Shown: piece by piece, positions 20,817 to 33,437 of the stretch
Layout: the number at the start of each line of letters is the position of its first letter
How positions within the stretch are numbered: the first letter of the stretch is position 1
From: Hyaloscypha bicolor E
Lineage: Eukaryota > Ascomycota > Leotiomycetes > Helotiales > Hyaloscyphaceae
NCBI RefSeq assembly: GCF_002865645.1
Contig: NW_020194589.1
Location: 1,224,812 to 1,288,811 of the forward strand
DNA length: 64,000 nucleotides
Direction: 5' to 3'
Notes under the pieces: generated by a model
Told to the model about the DNA's origin: nothing
Seen by the model: the letters and a program-made list of their open reading frames with translations, nothing else
Database searches by the model: none
Made by a program: the position numbers and the translations under genes

Positions 20817-22392
20817 CTAATCTGACTTTTTTCTTTCTTTGACTGCTGCCGCATCAATAGTGACCATTGTCGTTGATTTGTCCTTGAAGACTATCATACG
20901 TTGTGCCTGATTGAACTCCTCCCATGGCTTCAACCCGTGAAAAAAGTCCAAGAAAGCGACACTCATATGATCCTGGGTTGAAGCAAGCTCGGGATAGACT
21001 CGGCAAGGTGGTTGGTAGAATGTCAATGGTATGCCGAACGAATGCCAAGCAAATCCTTGTAGTGGTCCAGGAAACGGGTCAGTACTATCGATCCTGTATA
21101 TGTAGACACGACTTCCTTTGTTGGCAGCTGAAGATACGACCTTTAGAAGGGGATTGATAAATGCTTCCTTAGTTGACCAAGCGACAAGCTCCTGCCGGGT
21201 GCATTCTTCCTTAAATATTCTGTCAGGGATAGGTATATGTGGCATGATCGCGCACGAAAATTCCACCACTTCTCGTGTCGGAAGATTAGTTGAAAGTGCC
21301 AGAAGCAATGCCGCTTCATCTCGAGTGTTGCCAAAAACAATTCTGCTGCACCAGGTAGGAATATCACCCCAGAATGTCGACTGGTCCTGATTATTTCGGT
21401 CATAACCCACAAACCAGTGAGAGTCTTCGATAGGAAAGGAGAGCCTCCCGTCGAAAATCTCCACGAGTTGCTCTGAAGTGAGACCTCGAAGTGCCGCAAG
21501 CTTTTCGGTGCCCGAAGCATGGGACGGAATACCAGCATGTTCAACGAGATCATCAAAGTCCGTCTGTGCCTCTTGTGGCGTCCGCAATCGAGGAGCAGGA
21601 GGAGATTGGAGAAGAGCTTGTTGAAAGAGAGGCAGTCCTCCTGTCAGATGACACAGGACAGATGCAGCGCCAGCTGATTCTCCTGCAACGGTAATCCTTG
21701 AACCATCACCCCCAAAATGATGGATTGAGGATTGAATCCACCGAAGCGCAATTCTTTGGTCATTGAGACCTTGGTTTGATATGGGTTTCTCGCCTAGACC
21801 CCTCGCTTCTTCAATCAGCTCTCGTGATGATAAAAATCCAAATACATTTAGACGGTAGTTTATCGTCACGATGATAATAGGTCTTCCAATCTCCAATGAT
21901 CTTTTTACAAGAAAATTTCCATCTGAAGAACGGTAATTAACGATATGTTTGTTTAGCGCAGATGCAGAACATACCAAATTGAGTGCTATTGTCCCCAATG
22001 TTAAAGGCGCCTCCATGAATCCACACAAAAACGGGCAAATTTGAGGTAGCATTTAAGCAAGTTGTTGCCTGAGGGGCGTAAATATTCAAGTGAAGACAAT
22101 TCGTTTCATCTGGTGCCCGCGATAACGATGTTTTCTCAAACACGTGCGCAATGGAAGCTTGAAGTCCATCAGCTTTCTGTGGACATCTCGGACCGTAGCG
22201 AGATACATCAAGGCATCTGCTATGGGCAGAGATCAAGATAGGTACCGCAGTTCTGAATCGTACGGGGACGCGTGCGTAAGGTATATTCAGGAAATTCGCG
22301 ATGCCTTGCTTTGAGACGAAACCTTTTAATTGCACTTTGCCAATAGAGAGAGTGAGATCCTCAAGATAATTATCGTAATGGTTGTCCGCCAT
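20817..22392 (-). CDS. Type-B carboxylesterase
   Basis: 507-aa alpha/beta-hydrolase of the carboxylesterase/cholinesterase family, from two exons (22392-21975 and 21922-20817) around a 52-nt GTATGT...TTCAG intron. It hydrolyses carboxylic esters. The motif PVFVWIHGGAFNIGD gives the oxyanion hole. The nucleophile is Ser222 in GESAGAAS, the acid lies in GNTRDEA and the catalytic His probably in FAWHSFGIPLTF. No signal peptide is seen, and family members acting on food esters are often secreted, so this one is probably intracellular. It is divergent from the Zn2Cys6 regulator at 22715 and shares about 320 bp of promoter with it, which suggests co-regulation. It could supply an aromatic acid or alcohol to the downstream genes (inference). 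Confidence 0.9.
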
Positions 22393-22451
22393 GGTAATTG
22401 AAAAAAAAAGTGTATCTGAGAAAATGACTGTCGATATTGTGATCGAGCTGG

Positions 22452-22494
22452 TGGTCTAACTTGTGGTCTAACTGTTGGTCTAGCTAGTGGTCTA
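22452..22494. promoter_or_regulatory. Four phased TGGTCTA repeats in the divergent promoter
   Basis: TGGTCTA begins at 22452, 22464, 22476 and 22488, exactly 12 bp apart, so all copies lie nearly on one helix face. They sit 60-100 bp from the esterase start and about 220 bp from the regulator start. Binding-site function is inferred from the phasing only. Confidence 0.5.
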
Positions 22495-22714
22495 AATGCT
22501 CGATGCCCCATACAGCCTGGCCCGAAGTCGGACCGGGGTCGAGCCGGAGATATTTGCAGCTCTGTGGGCTAGCGGGTGAAATCCCCGTGGGGAATTTTCC
22601 ACACGAATTCAAGAGTTTTCCTGCCTTCCTCAACGACAGAAATCCGTCGTTTCCGCAGAACGACATTGGCCGAAAGAGATTTTTGCCAGAGACGCCCCCC
22701 CGGCCGTGCTTGTG

Positions 22715-24612
22715 ATGCCTCCGCGCGCCTGTGATGCCTGCAAGGCCCGAAAGGTCAAGGTGCGGACCCAGTCAACAGAGCATTCGCTTGACCCTGCACA
22801 GGAGCTATAACATCATCTGACATTTTCTCGCAGTGTGATGGCTTTGAACCAACAGCCCCATGTTCCAATTGTCGCATGTCGGATCTTTCTTGCCAGTATC
22901 TACAAGTACCCAAAAAGCGGGGGCCCAAGCCTAACGAATCTACGCACCAAAGCCGTAAGCAGAGAGGCAACCGATCGGCTCATAGCGAAGAGCCTTCGAA
23001 TTCGAATGGACCAAACGTGGCCCTCCCCCTTTCAGCCGAAACTGTTTCATCTCTTGAAGCGCCCCACGCAATCAGTGATGAGCATTTAACTTCTCCATGG
23101 ATGGGAATCGCGCCTTCAAACGTTACAAGTCAAACCAGCACGGACATCAACGTTAGCATCCAAGCTCTCCACCACGATCTCGTTTTCGCTCTAGGGTTCT
23201 GCATGCCGAACTTCACGCTCGAGCAGATCATCAAAAAATGTATCGACGTTCACATGCAGAGCCTATTCCCTCTCTGCCCGCTGCTCCATGAGCTAAGCAT
23301 ACGATCGAACATGAAATTAGAGACACCCTTGGTGACAAACCTACAGACAATTTCAGATTTAACTGGCGGGTTTCGTGGCTCATCTGAAAGTCAAGAAGAT
23401 CTAGCCAAGTTACGCTCATACACCCTTATCGTAGCTTTGTGTGCAGGCACTGCCTTTTTGTTGACGCCTGAAAGTGTCCCTAACCCAGCTCTTGTTGGAA
23501 ATATATTCCTCCATACGTCCCGTGAAATGCTCAAACTCTACCAAGATTTCGACATTGAGCGACCCGATGCTAGCTCACTGGTGATTCGGATGTTTCACGC
23601 CAGCGCTTTGCACACTGATGGCAAAATACGTGTGGCCTGGCAAGTATTGGGAGAGGCTTTAAGACTGGCTGAGCAAATGCGCCTATATGAGGAACGCTCT
23701 TTCGAAGGTTTGGACCCTGTGGAAGCTAGGCTCCGTCGAACGGCATTTTGGCAGCTTTTCATAATGGATAAACACTCGGCCTTACTCGAAGATCGCCCAA
23801 TGACCCTTCACGAGTTTTCTTTACATGGATCCATGACGACCAAACTTCAGGATGAATTGGAAGTTCAACTCCTGGATCCAGTTACGACCATACATTCAAT
23901 CGAATTCGAGGATCGAATTTTTACTGGATTCTATATCAGTCAACGACTATGGGCCACTGCTTCTAGGGTAGTTCTTGATCTTCAGACTCTGACACGGCTT
24001 TGCCAATGTGACGAAAACGCGGTCATGCTTGCTGAAGCACAAAGGATGGGCCTGACCGGCACCTACTTGCGTTTTTTAAGTGTGCTAGATAATCTTCCTC
24101 TTTTTCTTCAATCGCCAGAAACTGAAATGTCGACTGAGGCGACATCGACAGAGAATCCGCGACGGAACTTCTGGGTGCAACGTACTAATCTTTTAGTGAC
24201 ATATCATTGCCTCAGAATGATCCTCTTGCAAAGATTCATCGACCTTGGGTTGGGTTGTCTACTCGGGCTGAGCGACGAAAGAGTGATGTTAGCCCCGAGA
24301 AAGACAGAAATCGCTCATGACCTAATAAACGTTATTACCGGTGTCCCATTTGACTCACTTCGAGCCAATGGAGAAGCTTGTGTAAGTGTTTTCGACTCAC
24401 CTACTTTCACTATTTCTGCCTAGTACTTACTTCTATCGATAAAGGTGATAAAAATTCGCCGAGTAGGTGCCACAATCCTCGAGGTGATGCAACTGGCCAA
24501 CGCACCTGAAATTGTTTCTCGTGCGAAGTCGCTTTTTTCTCCCCTCCTGGATGTCCTCGCGAAACTCAATTCTCGCGCATCGGACGAGCTCAACAAAGAG
24601 TACATTGGTTGA
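22715..24612 (+). CDS. Zn(II)2Cys6 transcription factor with fungal-specific regulatory domain
   Basis: 586-aa nuclear regulator from three exons (22715-22759, 22834-24381, 24445-24612). The first exon is only 15 codons and carries the first half of the zinc cluster (ACDACKARKVK). A 74-nt intron with CTGAC branch point precedes CDGFEPTAPCSNC...C, completing the six cysteines. The cluster is followed by the basic linker KKRGPKP and a fungal-specific regulatory domain in the middle (FWQLFIMDKHSALLEDRPM). The last exon supplies the usual KIRRVGATILEV tail. Given its divergent arrangement it most likely controls the esterase and perhaps the catabolic genes to the right. Annotation that begins at the large second exon would miss the DNA-binding start. 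Confidence 0.9.
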
Positions 24613-24861
24613 ACCAAAGTTCTGAACAACTACATATTTGTTTCGTCGTCAGAGACATCAATTTTGGCGAAACCTGACCTTTGGTCGCACAGCGCTGAAA
24701 CCAACACCAATCGAGCGCCAATAAACTAAGAAGTCGAACGATTCTCTTCTTGCTCGATGGTGACACCGTCGTCGTCATCGTCGTCGGAGAGTCCAGATCT
24801 GCCGCTGTTGCGAGCCGCGACCGACACTGACAATGGCACACGCAGAACTAGCAAGCTAAGG

Positions 24862-25690
24862 AGGGCAAATCATCATGGTTACCGAGGATTTTATAGGTAA
24901 AGGGGGCACGAGCCACAGAGGAGACAACTTCGCAGTCATAGTGAGGCAGCTGCCGGATCTCTTCGACAGCGTTACGAAATTCGTTGCTATTGCGTTAGCG
25001 ACACATGACCACTACGACAATATTGCACACTCAGTCAAGCAGACCTATAAAGCCGTTCGTAAGCTGGGAAGCACCTCATCTATAGCAACTACGCCTCCTA
25101 CAATCCCGGCTATTCCGAATAACCCTACATGAGCAGCGATATCGAGCCACGCTCCATCATCAACTACTCTACAACAATTCAAAGTGCGGGTCACAGACCC
25201 TACGGATCGCAAAACAATACGAGAAACAGCAAATGCAAACAATACTACAGCGAGTAGTGAGAAAGACAGAAAACGCAGGAGTAGTGGGTATAAAGAAGTT
25301 TCCTAGTGGAGACCTGGTCATACAATTGAAGGAGCAGGCGGGGAAGGAGGTTCTGGCCTGGCGTTCTGCATGGCTATAGCAGGTCGCTCCATCTGCGAAA
25401 ATCGCCCCTGATTTGTACGCTGTGTTTGTTCACGGGATATAGATTAGCTGGTTGAAACTACAGACCAAGATACAGCGGCTAAGGAGCTCGAGTCTCAGAA
25501 TGCATTTTTGAATTCAGGACTGTCCATCAAGTGGCTATCTTGGCCACGAAGAATTTAAAACATAATGAAGCTCTACTCTTCTCTTACATGTTCCTTAATT
25601 TCAACAGAGATGGCGAATAGTGTGATTGAAAAGGGACTAGTAGAGAGTTGGGAGCTAAAAATGGTGAAACGGTTTCCGCCCTCGTCTCGT
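24862..25690 (+). mobile_element. LINE (Tad-like) ORF1 remnant
   Basis: Stretches typical of fungal LINE ORF1 read in frame with interruptions: VRQLPDLFDSVTKFV near 24940, RVTDPTDRKTIRETANANN near 25190, GDLVIQLKEQAGKEVLAW near 25310, VAPSAKIAPDLYAVFVHG near 25385 and EMANSVIEKGLVES near 25610. The zinc-knuckle end and ORF2 are absent. This is a truncated, inactive copy. Confidence 0.72.
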
Positions 25691-25812
25691 TGGGACGGAG
25701 CCGGAGAAGAGAGGTCCACGCAGACCTCAGGGCTCTAAGAATCGTACGGCTAGCTAAGTGAGGACAGGAGGTTAGGGGAAGCTATGGAGAACGACTTTCT
25801 AGCTCCAGCGGT

Positions 25813-25877
25813 GCCAGATCTACGGTCTAGGCAAGGCAAGTGACTTAGCAGGTTGGGTTCGATTCCCGGCATCTGGC
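25813..25877 (+). repeat. tRNA-like sequence, SINE candidate
   Basis: A 7-bp acceptor-like stem (GCCAGAT with ATCTGGC) encloses a B-box (GGTTCGATTCC) in a TTGGG/CCCGG arm. At 65 nt, and without a clear anticodon arm, it is not a normal tRNA. Position just after a LINE remnant suggests a tRNA-derived SINE head. Confidence 0.4.
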
Positions 25878-26070
25878 TCCTGGTGGCATCCCTCTGGCTT
25901 GTTCTTAGTCATATCACACAACTAAGACTAGCTGAATTATAAACAACCTAAGGCTGGATATCACTTGCCGAAGATACTCCCCGAAATGCGCTTCTGATAT
26001 GGCCCGGGAGGCGCTAGCGAGAGAAAAGAGGGTGGGGACTTGGTGCCGCGGCAGAATTGTGCATAATACG

Positions 26071-26193
26071 CCACAATGAGATTAAGGACATTTCACCACG
26101 GCGAAATTGAGGACATTGCACCACGGCAAGATGAGGATATTCCCCACGGCGAAATTAGAATTATTGCGCTACGGCGAATTTGAACCTCGCAAG
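26071..26193. repeat. Five 25-bp tandem repeats upstream of the MFS gene
   Basis: Units start at 26071, 26096, 26121, 26144 and 26169 (25, 25, 23, 25, 25 bp) around the core CCACGGCGAAATTGAGGACA. They end 358 bp before the transporter ATG. They may be regulatory or a minisatellite. The remainder of 25,880-26,550 shows nothing further. Confidence 0.6.
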
Positions 26194-26550
26194 TCCCGAT
26201 TATTTGAATGATGTGGGGTCTGGGGTCTGGGGTCGCTAGGACCCGGACGCCTGGTGGTGTCCTTGATTGGTCAACTCGGCTATCTACCCCACAGAAAGCT
26301 TGGCTGCTTCCTTCCGAATCCTCATGCTCCCCTCACGGAGATCTACGCTTCGCATTGGGACGAGTCTAGAACAAAGTTGATATGAGTTCTATAAAGATCT
26401 CATGATGTCCTTTCCAGGGACTGACGATATACAACCCTTTCCTCACTCCAAACACGCTGGCTTCCACTTTACCACATTCTTAAGCCGTCAACAGATCATA
26501 GAGACTTTCACGAGACGACCAAAAATCAGATCCAGAAAGTTAGTGTAACA

Positions 26551-28356
26551 ATGAACGAAATGCCTCTGGCCTCAAAGCCGACAGGGCTAGGGTTCTCGGA
26601 ACTCTGGAGGCACAAAAGGATACTGGGGTGGTGTATGTTAAAGCTTGATTACAATCCTGTCCCCTGGGTGGACATGGCTGACATCAGATTTCCAGGCCTC
26701 ATGATATTCATCCTTCCTATAAACTTCGGATACGAAGCGGCATCAACCGGAAATCTTCTAGCTATCCCTACTTTCCTCCTTCGATTTGGAACTCCACTCC
26801 CCAATGGCCTACGCGAAATTTCAACCTACGACCAGCAGGTCTTGAATGCTGCATTCACCTGCGGTTTGTTTGCTGCATCGTTGACTGCTGGATTTGCTTC
26901 TGACATAATTGGACGGAAACGGACAATTGTGCTGGCGTCTACAATTTGTGTTGCTGGTATCTTTATACAAGGATTCTCCACGTCGATCATGATGTTATTT
27001 GGCGGGAAGTTTGTTAGCACTTTTGGATTTGGACTTGGCCACACTTTAGCCCCAGTGTATGTTGCTGAAATTGCGCCTGATTCAATCCGGGGCGTGTGTT
27101 TAGCATTGGTCGTAAGTAATACTCTGAAGGATTGGCCAGGCAAATCTAACAAAGGATACAGAACGGCATGATCGTCATTGGTCAATGGCTATGTGCACTT
27201 GTCGGATACGGCACATCACATATCCAAAACGACTGGGCATGGAGAGCGCTGCTTTTGACCCAGTTGGCACCTCCTGGACTGATGTTGATATTCGGAATAT
27301 TTTTGCTACCAGAATCCCCTTCATGGTTGATCATAAAGGGAAGGCGGGAGCAAGCCGCGCACTCGCTCCTAAGGTTCAATGGCCCGAATTTCAACATAGA
27401 AAACCAGATCACAATGTTGGAAACTGCCATTGAAAAGGAGAAGGCAGAGGAGAAGGAGAATGTCTCATATCTCGATTGCTTCAAAGGTTCAAATTTGAGG
27501 AGAACTACCATTGTTTGCGTAATGTTTCTCGCTCAACAGGTTTCGGGAGTTGGATTCATTACTGGATATTTACCGTAAGTCGAAATTCTTGAAACTTATG
27601 GGGAGAATTTTAATGGACATGATATAGATACTACTTTACCATCGCCGGTGTCAAAAATCCGATCGGGATTGTCCAAATCAGTTACGCCGTTCAACTGTTG
27701 GGAAACATTGGATCTTGGTTTATAGTTGACCGAGTAGGTCGTCGGCCATTGGTGGTGCATGGAATGATCGTCATTACCGTCACGCTTTTGGTCATCGGGG
27801 GAGTGGGTACCATTCAAAATGACAAAACGGCTATTCGAGCGACAGTCGCCCTAATGACTATCTGGGGCTTCCTGGTATGTTTCGACAAATCACTCCAGAC
27901 AAGTAATGACCTTGCCTTCAACAAATTCTTCATAGAGCCCCCCTCACTAACGCGAAACTGTAGTATCAATTCACACTTGGGGCAACGGCTTATGCGGTTG
28001 GCGGTGAAACTCCAGCAGTTCGCGTGCGTCAAAAGACCTATGCGATCAACTTGATGTTTACAACCCTGTCCGCTACGCTGGTTAGTCAAGTGACCCCAAT
28101 ATTGATCAATCCTAGCTCGGCCAATCTGGGCGCCAAAATCGCCTTTGTATTTTTCGCACCATCGCTCATCATTTGCATCTACCTTTACTTCTGCTTCCCC
28201 GAAATGAAAGGCCGTAGTTATCTCGAACTCGAGGAAATGTTCCAAAAGCGAATCCCCGCTCGGCAATTCAAGAACTACATTTCTGATGCCCATGTTGATT
28301 CACTGCATATCGATGAGAAAGAGGTCAGTGTGGTGCATGACAACGGAACTGTTTAA
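26551..28356 (+). CDS. MFS transporter, sugar porter family
   Basis: 537-aa plasma-membrane permease from four exons (26551-27111, 27162-27574, 27628-27874, 27964-28356), all introns GT-AG with phases that keep the frame. Sugar-porter signatures are GFASDIIGRKRT after TM2, PESPSWLIIKGRREQA in the middle, VDRVGRRP after TM8 and PEMKGRSYLELEEMF after TM12, so all 12 helices appear present. The family carries hexoses, disaccharides, polyols and also quinate or other plant compounds by proton symport. Next to aromatic catabolic genes, quinate or a glycosylated phenolic is a reasonable cargo (inference). Confidence 0.9.
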
Positions 28357-28816
28357 CTTGTTAGAGTTTTGCCGATGCACTCAGCTTTATAGCAAAAGAT
28401 AGGTTGGACTAGGGGGGAGACTCTGTGAGAGGATCGAAAGGGAATTTCGGACAAATTTATTCTCGTAACCGTGATGGGCTTGGGTGAACATAGCTACTGA
28501 ATATATTCCCGACTTCGGGTAGTAAAATTCAAGATTGGACAGGACCAAGTTGCTAGAAACACTGATTCCTCTACCATTGATTCAGCCGAATTAATTGGAG
28601 AAACTATACTGTGAAAGTGCAACTATATCTGAACGAGAATAAACACTCTATTTCGCACGCAGTTAGAACTTTCATTCCTAGGTATTTCCTGGTTGAATGT
28701 AACCGGTCTTTCGATTGAACCTAGTCGCTTACAACCCGTGACACCTATTGGATCACGCTCTAAACAGTTCGAAAGGGGGCCGAGTTATATGAGACTAATA
28801 TAGCAGTATTACTACA

Positions 28817-31396
28817 CTACGTCGGTTCCATCAGCCCATATAGTGGCACTTGAACATCACCCGCGGTGAAGAAAACGTCTTGTCCCCCACCCCACCAGAT
28901 GTCGCCGCTATCCATAGAATTATCGCACTGACCATCCAAAACATCCATCGAAGATGAAGGCTCCCCGACCCTCCCGTTGATTCCGGTGGCAAAGCACAGT
29001 GTTTCGAGCCCGCCCATGATGTTTGGTGTTGGAAATTGGTCATCTGCCCAGGCCACCGGAGCTGTAGAAACCGCTGGCATCCGATTATGAGTTTGTGCCG
29101 GGGATTCACCTCCGCTGATATTGGACGGTTCGTTCCCGAAAATCATGCTGAAGAGATCAGATGTTTGAGACGCCTTGTTCATGGCCTGTTCCTTGGATTT
29201 TTCAGCTTCTTGTAAAGCTTCAAGGAAGGATTCAAGAATGGTTTGGTAGCGCCGAGCTTGGGGATCTGCTTCTCCACAAAAGCGCATGATCTTCAACGCC
29301 ATACGCACGGTGGATTCGCTGTCCGCTTCACGGTATACCGGAGAGAATAGGTTGGCAAGAATGATAAGGGCGGCTGAGAATAACCAGTATCTGCAAATTG
29401 TCACTTCTTATACTTAGATGAGTTGCAAAAGGTATTCACATACATGACAAAAGGATTCCGTCTGGGTAGTGCGTCTGTGGTAAATGCGTTGTTCACGGCT
29501 GTAACAGAGTGCAATGCCGCGCGCACACAAGCGCTATCGAAGCGGAATGTCTGTTCCGGGTGTTCCTTTTCTATCCGTGAGTTGTTAGCCATGTGGTTGT
29601 CCTTCTGAGCTATCGAGTCTCCCTCCAACTCGGCAACCTGTCTACTGATTTGGTGAAGGAAGAAAGGGCGCGTAAGAATGATTATGCCATGAAAGCAGAT
29701 CAAGTTGATGTGTAGACGTTTAAGGGTCAAAGTAGGGTCTTGGCTTTGGAAAGATGAAACCCGCCAGTGTAAATCCGGAGGGAGCTTTTGCGACCAGTCG
29801 CTAAAGCAAAGGGAGAGTTGATACGCAATAGAACGAGACGCCTTTCTTTTGTGATAGACTCGGCTTAAGATCTTGCCGACAATCTTCGAGGCGTTTACTG
29901 CGAAGGATAAATCATTCCCCGCAGAAGACGTGGGCCTGCTAGAGGATTGACTTGGCGTCGAGCACAACTCTGAGGCTGTCTCACAGCTGACGTGATTAGG
30001 ACGACCAAGACTGGTCGCCAGAAAGCAATCCATGACATATAGAGACTGCCAAAGGTTTCGTCTTGATAAATAACGTAAGTACCAAGCCAATAACGAGATG
30101 TTTGCATGGGGTGAATTGCGAGATTTCTGACCTTCTAGCTTGCTGCAGTGAGTCAAAGATTGGCAGTGTCTCCTCCTTATGGATACCAAGCGCATATGAG
30201 AGATTGACGGCCATTCCTGCAGCAAAATCAGCGATTTGTTGCAGCCCTCCCGTGTGGCGACATCTCAACGCACCCAAGTATCCCCAGGCCGAGCTTCTTT
30301 TGGATGAAGCAAGCATATACAACATGATCAGCATGAGTGACTGCAAAACCCCAATTCCGCCGGCTTCAAAATCGACGGCTGGGTCACTGAGTTGTCTTGC
30401 AGCAAGATAGAATCTTTCTGCTCTCTTCACTCCGGGGCGCTCAAGTCTGTCTAATATCTTGCTCGCATTGTCATTCCCAATTGACCGATCGTTGCGCATC
30501 TGAAAGCCTACGGCAAAGACAAGGTTGACCTGGCATAGCCATTGCGGGTCAGCATCTAGGGGATGTTCAAAGGTCTCCGAGACCTTGCTTTCAAAAGACT
30601 GCCTGTCGAAGATATCACATAGCCCTGCGGTCTGGACAGAAGTTAGATCAATGGAGCATATAACCACATGCTCAGAGGAATACACTTGTGAAGAATGAAT
30701 CCACCAAGCATCTAGCCGTCTCTAGGTCGGGCAAGGCGTAGTTGTGTTGTACAGCGTCACGGCTCGCGACCGTGGCCTCTAGAATCTTGTGACGATTCGT
30801 GTCGGTGGTGAATGGCGAAGGCCCCAGTCTTTTTTCGACAAGTCTTCGGATGCTTTGGAGGAAGGACAGTGTCGCCGAGTCACCCAGATACACTGAAAGC
30901 GCGTCAGTTGCGGACCGCGCGTGGTGCCCATACTTGCAAGTCATGCGCGAAGTACAACGGCACATTGGCGAGAGCCATGATATTGCTCACCGAGTCGCCC
31001 TTCGCCATCCCGTAATAACCGACCGCGGTTCTGTATAGGCGTCGCATCCTCACTCGCAGACTCCTTGGGGGAAGGCGGGGCTTGTGGTCGAGTGCTGTCG
31101 AGGCCACCGCTCGCCGTCCGATTGTTACTGGGCGCCTTGTGGCGGCGGGGGCCATCTGGGCTATCAGACGCACTATTGTCGCTGTGCTCGTGAGGTGGGA
31201 AGGAAGAGCGAGAATGGGAGTGTTTGTGTTGGTTCTGGTGTTGCTGATGTTGAGGCCGGCGCTGAGCGGAGAAGATACATGACGCAGATTTGCTGTGGCA
31301 TGTGGCGCATGGCTGAGTGCCACTGCACTGCTTCTTCTTCCTCTTACACAGATCGCAAGCGCGGGTCACGCGCTGTCGCTTCTTTGGCGTCCACAT
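28817..31396 (-). CDS. Zn(II)2Cys6 transcription factor
   Basis: 768-aa regulator from five exons (31396-30991, 30892-30684, 30631-30132, 30061-29444, 29390-28817). The zinc cluster is N-terminal: CDLCKRKKKQC then CATCHSKSASC, preceded by basic residues. A His/Gln/Ser-rich linker follows, then GRLLRDGEGRL joined by splicing to VYLGDSATLSFLQSIRR, the usual entry to the fungal-specific regulatory domain. That domain continues through RRRNLWQSLYVMDCFLATSLGRP. The intron at 30632-30683 uses donor GTATTC, chosen because it alone keeps frame and family spacing. It lies between the transporter and the ring-cleavage dioxygenase and is a good candidate for the pathway activator. Confidence 0.88.
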
Positions 31397-32406
31397 GTTG
31401 TAGAGAGGTGTAAGATGGACAGCAGGTCAGCAAGCAACTTGGTTCCATATTATGTCGCTGTGTGGTGGGCGAGATTGAGGGGGGGTGGGGTAAAGCTTTA
31501 GCCACTAGATACGGCAAGCCTCAAGTGCCGTGCTGTGCGGGGATCTACGGTTCCCTTACTCGTGCGATGCTCTCCATATTGCCTATAGCCGAGATCCAAG
31601 GTCAACCCACCATCTTTAAAATTACAATAAAACAATTAGTAAACAAGATATAGAGAGGGTACTAGATATATTAGATAAGCAATTAGTAAAGCGAGACTGC
31701 CTTATATAGTAATATTAGGAATAGGGTCTTCGATTTCATTAAATTTGGGGGCTTAGAGAGAAGTAATTATAAAACAAATTAATATTAAAGTTATTGAGGT
31801 AATAAAAATATTTTAATTAAAAAATAAATTATTCTATAATAATGCCTTAAAAAATGAAAAACCTAATTAGTCAACTGAATATGCCTAGCTCAATTGCTTT
31901 GTATCTTCAATTCCAGACTGATTAATTGTGTGGTTATTTAATAATAAATGGTTAAGTCCATAGAAAGTTAGAAAATTAAGCGTGCATTGACCTTGGGCGT
32001 GTATTGATCATGAATCTCGGTTTTGTAACCTGTCGGGACAGAGTGCGGGTTAGCCGAGTAGAGAAAGCTCAGGTTTGATAAAAAAGCTCGGACAACTTTT
32101 ATGTATTGGACTTGAGCTATTGCAGCAGTAGCCATATCGACCTTTAGTTCTACTCTTTCCGATCTTTCTATATACAGGGGTTTTCTACTCGGATGGACCT
32201 CTTTTCTACCATACCCGAGCTGTGAGCCCGACAAAGTGACATCACTTCGTGACTGGCGTTTGTATGAATGAAGAAGAATGTTTTTTTTCTTCATTTTTTT
32301 AAGAAAACTGTACTTTCAAATACGCTTCACTCCTGGCAGTCGGTGAAGGACAAAGATCATTGCGCGCTTGATACTAATTCAGATAGCAATCTAGCTAAGA
32401 TATACA
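31397..32406. other. Intergenic stretch with an AT-rich island
   Basis: 31620-31860 is AT-rich and RIP-like. Short open frames on both strands here lack family features. I see no gene. Confidence 0.55.
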
Positions 32407-33437
32407 CTACACACCACTCTCGTTAGGTATCAGTGTGATATCGTATTCCAGTTGCAGCTTGGCCTGCGCATTGCCCTCCAGAGGCACAAAGTCCACCAGC
32501 AACGAGCTCTTCACTGCGAACACTGAGTCATCCTCCAGATACGGACTCTTGCTGTCGAAGATCTGTGTCGTGACGGGTTTGTAACCCTCTTTAATAGCGA
32601 TCAAATGGATGTGTGCCGGCCGCATTGGGTGTCGGTCGAGGAGTTCCAGTATCTTGCCAGCAGGTCCTATGCTCTTGTTAGTTTTCTATGCCATATTGCC
32701 ATTCTTGAACAGAGAGCTTGACTGACCATCATTTGGGACGGGATATGGCGTTGGTCGGAGGCAGTAGTACGCGTAACGTCCATTTTCGTCTGTCCTGAAC
32801 TTGCCTCTCAAGTTGCAGTCGACTTGGTTGTCGTCTTGCTGCTCATACAACCCATTCGTGGAAGCCTCCCACACATCGACGGTAGCATTGACAACGGGCT
32901 TTCCGGTCTTGGCGTCCCGAACGTGGCCATACATATACGTCATCTCGCCATCGTCGACGCCATGGACGATATTTGATTCATTGGGGAGCTCTGGCGCATC
33001 GTGACGGAAAAAGGGTCCCAGGATCGCACTGGCCGTTGCTGTATCGTGGGCCTCTCCAGCGAGTTTGAAAGTGATTTCGTCCACGAGTCTGCCCGGTAAT
33101 TCAGTATGGAGATGAGGCGAGGGGAGTTTGAAAAAGCGCTACGCGGAACTCACGATTCCAGGCCGAGGACGTCGCAGACCAGTTGGCCTTCGTTCCTCTT
33201 GTCGTCACTCATCTTCCCCGCCCAGTTAAGGAGATCCACGCCAGCCATCCACTCCTCGACCGTGAGCTTGTTTTCCCTCGCAAAATCATGAACATGTTGA
33301 ATCAGGGAAGACATAACCTCGCGCATCCGCGGACTGGCCTTTGGGCCAATGGCTTTGATGACATTCTGCGTGAAGTGGGGATCGAAGGCGGCGGTATTGT
33401 CGGTGCCTTGGAGGTGGAAAGCTGGTTGATGTGACAT
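32407..33437 (-). CDS. Intradiol ring-cleavage dioxygenase (catechol / hydroxyquinol 1,2-dioxygenase type)
   Basis: 301-aa non-haem Fe(III) enzyme from three exons (33437-33154, 33088-32727, 32666-32407). It opens catechol or hydroxyquinol between the hydroxyls to give muconate or maleylacetate. The four iron ligands are visible: Tyr176 (GLYEQQD), Tyr210 (RPTPYPVP), His234 and His236 (RPAHIHLI), with the 34-24-2 spacing of the family. The N-terminal helical dimerisation domain is present. I start at MSHQPAF, where the ATG has a good AAA context; an in-frame ATG at 33500 would add 21 residues. Overall it resembles fungal hydroxyquinol dioxygenases slightly more than catechol ones, but this needs alignment. 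It is divergent from the CoA-transferase gene. Confidence 0.92.

Noticed and set aside
25813..25877. Functional tRNA gene
   Set aside because: Too short, no convincing anticodon arm; kept only as a SINE candidate.
31968..32294. 108-codon open frame on the minus strand
   Set aside because: Low complexity start (MKKKN) next to AT-rich debris; no domain, no splice partners.
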